Positions 7,033-10,438 of a stretch of DNA of 10,438 nt are shown one piece after another (position 1 is the first letter of the stretch; every line of letters begins with the position of its first letter). The stretch comes from Polaromonas sp. Its GTDB lineage: Bacteria; Pseudomonadota; Gammaproteobacteria; Burkholderiales; Burkholderiaceae_C. The notes beneath the pieces are model-generated. The model saw only the letters and a program-made list of their open reading frames with translations, did not search any database and had not been told where the DNA came from. The stretch lies in assembly GCA_023259235.1 (NCBI GenBank), contig JAHFQQ010000111.1, forward strand, positions 1 through 10,438, read 5' to 3'. The translations under genes were made by a program, and so were the position numbers.

Positions 7033-7146
7033 TCAGAAACCGATCACCGTTGCAGCCTCGGCCGCAAAGCGGGGAAAGGCCAGCGCCGGAACGGTTGAGA
7101 GCGAAGGCGCGTCGTCATGAAACAGGTGCAGGACAAGTTTGGACAT
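7033..7146 (-). CDS. Small ORF of 37 residues, candidate peptide substrate or regulator
   Basis: The reading frame begins MSKLVLHLFHDDAP and ends AATVIGF. It has a well-placed ribosome binding site (GGAG, 6-nt spacer) and fills most of the space between the amidotransferase stop (34 bp upstream) and the ATP-grasp start (70 bp downstream). Its third codon positions are G or C in 24 of 36 codons after the start. HLFHDD (7-12) contains two His and two Asp that could coordinate metal. The rest is hydrophobic with Ser/Thr (SLST, 15-18), and the C-terminus is Gly-Phe. It contains no Cys and no clear signal peptide. Its place between two amide-chemistry enzymes suggests a peptide that one of them modifies or cleaves, but this is inference. 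It could instead be a leader peptide controlling the downstream genes, or a chance ORF. Confidence 0.5.
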   Translation of the reverse strand: MSKLVLHLFHDDAPSLSTVPALAFPRFAAEAATVIGF

Positions 7147-7152
7147 ATCAGT

Positions 7153-7156
7153 CTCC
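7153..7156 (-). promoter_or_regulatory. Ribosome binding site of the 37-residue ORF
   Basis: GGAG on the minus strand stands six bases before the ATG at 7146. It is a better Shine-Dalgarno than those before the flanking amidotransferase and ligase genes, and it supports real translation of the small ORF. Confidence 0.5.
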
Positions 7157-7180
7157 AGTTGACTTTCAGGGTTTCAGGTT

Positions 7181-7963
7181 TTAAAAAATGCGCCGACCGT
7201 GGTGAAACACCACCACCTCGCCAGGCGGCAGCGCGAGCCAGGCTTCGTTTGTTGTCAGCGGCTGGGTGGCGATCAGGCTGACGTGCTGGCCTCCTTCTTC
7301 CTGCGGGTGCAAGGCCACGCGCAGCGTGGTGCTGCTGAAGGATTCGTGCGGTGCCGCGCATTGTCTTGCGATGTAGAACAGCCTGGTGGAGCAGTGCGCA
7401 TAAAGATATTCGCTGTCGGACAACAGAAAGTTGGCGGTTCCGGTTTGCGCGAGTTCGTTGGCCCAGTGCTGGATGGCCGGCAGCTTCTTTTCGAGATTCA
7501 GCACCTCGTAGGGAAGCAGTGCATGGCGCAGGCGGTCCATCAGGGCGCAGAACGCCCACTCCGAGTCGGTCGCGCCAAGCGGAAAGTTCCATGTCGGGAT
7601 AAAGCGGCTATCGCTCAGGATGCCCGGCATGTCGCCGTTGTGCGCAAACACATGGCAAGCCCCATACAACTCGCGCGTGAACGGATGCGTGTTGGTGTAT
7701 GAGTCCACCCGCGGCACGCTGGCCAGCCGAATATGCGCGAGCATGATCTCGCTGCGAAATTCCTGCGATTCAACGAAGCGCAGGCAGGCGCTGCCTGATG
7801 CGGGTGCGGCTTCCTTGATCAGGCGAAAGTCGCGCCCTTCCTTGAAGGCGATGCCCCAGCCATCCTTGTGGGGCCCCAGGCTGCCGCCACGCTCGCCGAA
7901 GACGCCGAGCGAAAACGTGGCGTTGGTAAGCCGGTCACTGGAGAGCGCGAAGAGTTCACACAT
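7181..7963 (-). CDS. Class II glutamine amidotransferase / gamma-glutamyl hydrolase (YafJ/EgtC-like)
   Basis: Ntn-hydrolase of 260 residues, the usual size of stand-alone YafJ-type proteins. MCELFA leaves Cys2 as the N-terminal nucleophile once Met is removed. Other family landmarks are DGWG (34-37), AHIRLAS (76-82), NTHPF (91-95), the oxyanion-hole HNGD (108-111), GATDSE (130-135) and a Gly/Val/Phe-rich C-terminal strand. There is no fused synthase domain, so the ammonia acceptor or glutamyl substrate is unknown. In ergothioneine synthesis the related EgtC removes gamma-glutamate, so hydrolysis of a gamma-glutamyl amide is as likely as ammonia transfer. It starts 66 bp after the membrane-protein stop and ends 34 bp before the 37-residue ORF, in the same direction as the ATP-grasp gene. 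The family is secure; the partner is inferred from position. Confidence 0.88.
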   Translation of the reverse strand: MCELFALSSDRLTNATFSLGVFGERGGSLGPHKDGWGIAFKEGRDFRLIKEAAPASGSACLRFVESQEFRSEIMLAHIRLASVPRVDSYTNTHPFTRELYGACHVFAHNGDMPGILSDSRFIPTWNFPLGATDSEWAFCALMDRLRHALLPYEVLNLEKKLPAIQHWANELAQTGTANFLLSDSEYLYAHCSTRLFYIARQCAAPHESFSSTTLRVALHPQEEGGQHVSLIATQPLTTNEAWLALPPGEVVVFHHGRRIF

Positions 7964-8029
7964 GGTGGAGCTGACTCAAGGAATGGGGCGAACCGCCAAC
8001 GTGGGTTTGGACCAGCGCCGGATTCAGCG

Positions 8030-9286
8030 TCATGGCTTGTCCATGCGTCTGCGCAGCAGCGCGACCAGCACACCCGCTGATACAACACTTGCGCCCACCG
8101 TCCAGGCCAGCACGGCCCCGAGCTCGCTGCGGGGGTAGTGCCAGGCGGCGATGCTGGCGGCGATAAAGCCGATCTCGGTCGCGCCAAACACCACCGTCAG
8201 CCAGAACTGCATTTCCGTCATGCGCTGCTGGTAGCGGGTGGTCAGCGCAAAGCTGACGGCCTCCAGCCGGTCCATCAGCGCGTCGTACAGTTCGACGATG
8301 CCGAGCAGCCGCTCACCGTCTTCTGCCACGGCATCGCCGAAGCGGGTGACCGCCAGGGTGGCGCCATAGTATTCCTCCAGCCCGTCGGTGACCTGTTGCT
8401 TGAGCTGGAGCAGGCCCTCGATGCTGGCAGGCGTGGACTGGGCGAGCCGCTCGTAGAGCTGCAGCAGCACGGCGCGTTCGATCAGCAGCAGTTCCAGCGT
8501 AACGAGGAAAGGCACGGCGCTGCGCGGTGGCAAGCCCGTGGCAACGGTTGCGGCGGCTGCATCGTCCTCGCTGCCATGAATGTCCAGTGCAGCCCGGCGT
8601 CCCAGCAGCGTGATTCCACCCTCGCGGGCGCAATAGTCGCGCTTCAGTTCGGTATTGATCACCTCGGGCTTGAGTGTGCGCGTCGAACGGTCACGCCACA
8701 ACAGGCTGACAATGTCGGCGGCGTGCCGTTCAGTCAATGCGGTCAGGGGTTGCGCGAGCAGGCGTACGACGCTGCAGGGCAGGTACTGCAGGTAGGCGTC
8801 GGACCCGCCGATGGCCCGATTCATGGGCTGCAATGCCCGCCAGACGCGGCACGGCGGGCTGTCGCCGGCCTGATCGTCGAGCCAGCTGACCCAGCGCTGC
8901 GCGTCGAAATTGCGCGGCTGGCCCGGCAACCAGACCTCCCACAGCGCCGCCCCGGATACATGCATGAACAGGCGGACGTCGGCCGCCTGTGGGGCCTGGG
9001 GGTCACTGACCGATGGGGCAAGGGCGATGCGCCCCATCGGCAACTGCGTAAGCCGTCCAGCTTTGACGAACGCGCTACCCAGGACGTGCAGTTCAGTCTC
9101 GTCGCGCAGCGCCTGGTAGGCCGCGAGCTCGGCCGCTGAAAATTCTGCCAGACCCGCCGCCTTTGCCGCGGCAGCGACTTTAGCCGGCCCGGCCCGGCTG
9201 CCTGGCGACACCGTGAACAGCAGCGCAAAACTGGCGACGGCTTGCAGTGTCGTCGAGACGTCATGCACGCCGGCTGCGACCGTCAT
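8030..9286 (-). CDS. Membrane protein with large cytoplasmic domain and two C-terminal TM helices, function unknown
   Basis: The protein has 418 residues. After an N-terminal hydrophobic stretch (13-27) comes a soluble region to about 355. Its last third is strongly helical (about 262-357), with a likely coiled stretch through LLQLKQQVTDGLEEYY and the ELYDALMDRLEAV segment. Two TM helices follow (about 361-382 and 388-410), and the chain ends in RRRMDKP, placing the tail in the cytoplasm. This outline, a long helix into two C-terminal TMs, recalls CorA-like channels, but the GMN selectivity motif after the first TM is absent. I cannot assign it to a named family. The ATG at 9286 has AGGG four bases upstream and overlaps the stop of a 31-codon ORF. 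It is the first long gene of the co-directional block leading to the amidotransferase. Confidence 0.72.
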   Translation of the reverse strand: MTVAAGVHDVSTTLQAVASFALLFTVSPGSRAGPAKVAAAAKAAGLAEFSAAELAAYQALRDETELHVLGSAFVKAGRLTQLPMGRIALAPSVSDPQAPQAADVRLFMHVSGAALWEVWLPGQPRNFDAQRWVSWLDDQAGDSPPCRVWRALQPMNRAIGGSDAYLQYLPCSVVRLLAQPLTALTERHAADIVSLLWRDRSTRTLKPEVINTELKRDYCAREGGITLLGRRAALDIHGSEDDAAAATVATGLPPRSAVPFLVTLELLLIERAVLLQLYERLAQSTPASIEGLLQLKQQVTDGLEEYYGATLAVTRFGDAVAEDGERLLGIVELYDALMDRLEAVSFALTTRYQQRMTEMQFWLTVVFGATEIGFIAASIAAWHYPRSELGAVLAWTVGASVVSAGVLVALLRRRMDKP

Positions 9287-9378
9287 GCTGCCCTGGCGTT
9301 TGTGCCGGGTGCCGGCTGGGCATTATTCTCCCGGCCGCTGCACTTGCATCTCCAGTGTGGAATTTCACGGGTATTCAT
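9283..9378 (-). CDS. Possible 31-residue upstream ORF overlapping the membrane-protein start
   Basis: The frame begins MNTREIPHWRCKCSGRENN and ends NARAA. Its stop overlaps the ATG of the membrane protein (ATGA, 9283-9286), the same arrangement used twice more downstream in this block. GGAG lies nine bases before its ATG. It contains a WRCKC segment with two Cys. It could be a small coupled protein, a leader peptide, or chance. No family is recognised. Confidence 0.28.
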   Translation of the reverse strand: MNTREIPHWRCKCSGRENNAQPAPGTNARAA

Positions 9379-9447
9379 GGTGTGAGGCTCCAGTGAAAGA
9401 AGCGATCAAAAGGCCAACTTGCTTGCCATGCGGCGGTGCCTGGGTGA

Positions 9448-9475
9448 ATGGTACCTTCGATCAGTATTCGATCAA
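9448..9475 (-). promoter_or_regulatory. Candidate sigma-70 promoter for the membrane protein/amidotransferase/ligase block
   Basis: On the minus strand TTGATC (9475-9470) and TACCAT (9453-9448) are separated by 16 bp. Each matches the consensus at four of six positions. It lies between the thioredoxin stop and the small upstream ORF, where a promoter for the block would be expected, and overlaps a short direct repeat that could be an operator. Confidence 0.3.
9456..9474 (+). repeat. Direct repeat TTCGATCA x2, 11-bp period
   Basis: TTCGATCA occurs at 9456-9463 and 9467-9474, one helical turn apart, inside the candidate promoter spacer. This spacing is compatible with a regulator binding one face of DNA. 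An 8-bp repeat can also arise by chance. Confidence 0.35.
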
Positions 9476-9483
9476 TATGGCCT

Positions 9484-9723
9484 TCAGTCCTGGGCCGTGA
9501 GCCACTGCTCGATCTTGTCACGACCTGGCACGCCGCCAGCATGCACCACCTTGCCGTTGATGACGACGCCAGGCGTGGACATTACGCCATAACTCATGAT
9601 GTCGCGCAGTTCTTCCACTTTTTCCAGATTCACCGCCACGCCCTTGGCCTTGGCGGTCTGGTCAATCAGCGCGATGGTGGCCTTGCAGTTGGCACAACCG
9701 GTGCCGAGTACCTTGATGTCCAT
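9484..9723 (-). CDS. Small thioredoxin-like protein with CANC active site
   Basis: Single-domain redox protein of 79 residues of the archaeal-type small thioredoxin/glutaredoxin group (TM0996/MTH895-like). It begins MDIKVLGTGCANCK, giving the redox pair C10/C13. The cis-proline is in STPGVVINGKVVHAG (49-63, P51). The start at 9723 is preferred over an in-frame start at 9828, because AAAGGA stands just upstream and homologous proteins begin with this first beta strand; the longer version would overlap the permease. It lies 43 bp after the permease stop. Permease plus small thioredoxin is a recurring bacterial pair, and the thioredoxin may reduce the permease, its substrate, or a bound metal(loid). 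That role is inferred. Confidence 0.88.
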   Translation of the reverse strand: MDIKVLGTGCANCKATIALIDQTAKAKGVAVNLEKVEELRDIMSYGVMSTPGVVINGKVVHAGGVPGRDKIEQWLTAQD

Positions 9724-9766
9724 GATATTTCCTTTCAGGGTTTTGACGGAAGGTTGGTGATGCGCC

Positions 9767-10438
9767 TCAGAGCACGGCGTTGAATACAAAACCCACCAGC
9801 AAGATACCGGTCGCGACGACACCCACAAAAGTGGCGATCAGCCGCACCTTGAGCACCTTGCGCAGGATGATCATCTCGGGCAGCGACAGCGCGATCACGC
9901 TCATCATGAAGGCCAGTACGGTGCCCAGCGCCGCACCCTTGGCCAGCAGCGCCTGAACGATGGGGATCACGCCAGCGGCGTTGGTGTACATGGGTACGCC
10001 GATAATGACGGCCAGCGGCACCGACCACCAGGCATCATTGCCCATGAAACTGGCCATGAAGTCTTCCGGTACGTAGCCGTGAATCAAGGCGCCAAGCCCG
10101 ATACCGGCCAGAATGTAAGGCCAGACCTTGCCCACGATCTCGCGCACCGCTGCAAAACCGCCTTGAATCCGGTCCGCCAGCGTAGTCCCCGCGTCTTCAA
10201 ACCTGACTGCCGTCCTGGGCATCTCGCGTACCCAGTCTTCCAGCCAGGCTTCCATCTTGAGGCGGCCAATGATCCAGCCTGCGACGATGGCCACAGTCAG
10301 GCCCAGTCCCAGATAGAGCAGGGCTACTTTCCAGCCAAACATGCCAAACAGCAGCGTCAGCGCTACTTCATTGACCATCGGGGCAGAAATCAGGAATGAG
10401 AACGTCACCCCAAGCGGCACGCCCGCCTGCACAAAGCC
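9767..10438 (-). CDS. ArsP/DUF318-family permease, N-terminus outside window
   Basis: The frame runs in from the right edge, so the GTG at 10432 is internal, not the start; 222 further codons are visible. Several hydrophobic TM segments appear. Family-like stretches are GVTFSFLISAPMVNEVA (start of the visible part), GVPMYTNAAGVIPIVQALL and LSLPEMIILRKVLK. A cytoplasmic loop (roughly 60-100 of the visible part) links the two halves, as in PF03773 permeases. Some members export organoarsenicals (ArsP); others are of unknown substrate. No arsenic gene is visible here, so the substrate is left open. It is followed by the thioredoxin-like gene, probably in one transcript. Confidence 0.85.
   Translation of the reverse strand, partial: GFVQAGVPLGVTFSFLISAPMVNEVALTLLFGMFGWKVALLYLGLGLTVAIVAGWIIGRLKMEAWLEDWVREMPRTAVRFEDAGTTLADRIQGGFAAVREIVGKVWPYILAGIGLGALIHGYVPEDFMASFMGNDAWWSVPLAVIIGVPMYTNAAGVIPIVQALLAKGAALGTVLAFMMSVIALSLPEMIILRKVLKVRLIATFVGVVATGILLVGFVFNAVL

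Noticed and set aside
8138..9139. A 333-codon plus-strand open frame opposite the membrane protein
   Set aside because: Gln/Arg/His-rich composition, no recognisable motif, no ribosome binding site. The minus-strand frame has coherent helices and TM segments.
9484..9828. Longer 114-residue version of the thioredoxin-like protein
   Set aside because: The extra N-terminus is not thioredoxin-like, overlaps the permease, and the start at 9723 has a good ribosome binding site.
1..10438. CRISPR array, tRNA, rRNA, complete insertion sequence or origin
   Set aside because: No regularly spaced repeats, cloverleaf, transposase frame or origin-type repeats were seen on either strand.

Overview
The window is GC-rich, tightly packed proteobacterial DNA. 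Three signs point to a betaproteobacterium of the Burkholderiales, most likely Comamonadaceae (the Acidovorax/Polaromonas/Rhodoferax group). These are the protein styles, an insert inside the P-type ATPase gene that resembles a Comamonadaceae dispersed repeat, and a short intergenic stretch around 2011-2041 that resembles another repeat of that family. The taxonomic call rests on recall, not on a search.

Layout. (1) Positions 2-862, plus strand: the C-terminal part of a large protein cut by the left edge. Its composition is less GC-rich than the rest. It resembles the C-terminal DUF4020-type region of SIR2-like, defence-associated proteins. (2) 863-1215: a weakly coding gap with hairpins between convergent genes. 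(3) 1216-1866, minus: a DTW-domain tRNA-uridine aminocarboxypropyltransferase (tapT family). (4) 2045-9378, minus: a long co-directional block. In transcription order it holds a possible 31-codon ORF, a two-TM membrane protein of unknown function, a class II glutamine amidotransferase (YafJ/EgtC-like), a previously uncalled 37-residue ORF with a good ribosome binding site, an ATP-grasp ligase with glutathionylspermidine-synthase-like motif order, a non-heavy-metal-type P-type ATPase, and a Zn-type CDF exporter. (5) 9484-10438, minus: a thioredoxin-like CxxC protein preceded by an ArsP/DUF318-type permease that is cut by the right edge.

How the genes may work together. The ligase, the ATPase and the CDF are joined by two successive ATGA stop/start overlaps, so translational coupling is likely and ligase chemistry is tied to cation transport. 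Just upstream, the amidotransferase and ligase genes flank the 37-residue ORF. The peptide's HxxHDD stretch could bind metal. A reasonable but unproven model is a peptide- or gamma-glutamyl-modifying unit working with metal export. The ORF between amidotransferase and ligase is the best candidate here for an undescribed system. The ATPase gene also carries an 84-bp in-frame insertion bounded by 10-bp direct repeats, adding 28 residues to the actuator domain.

No rRNA, tRNA, CRISPR array, complete insertion sequence or replication origin was recognised.
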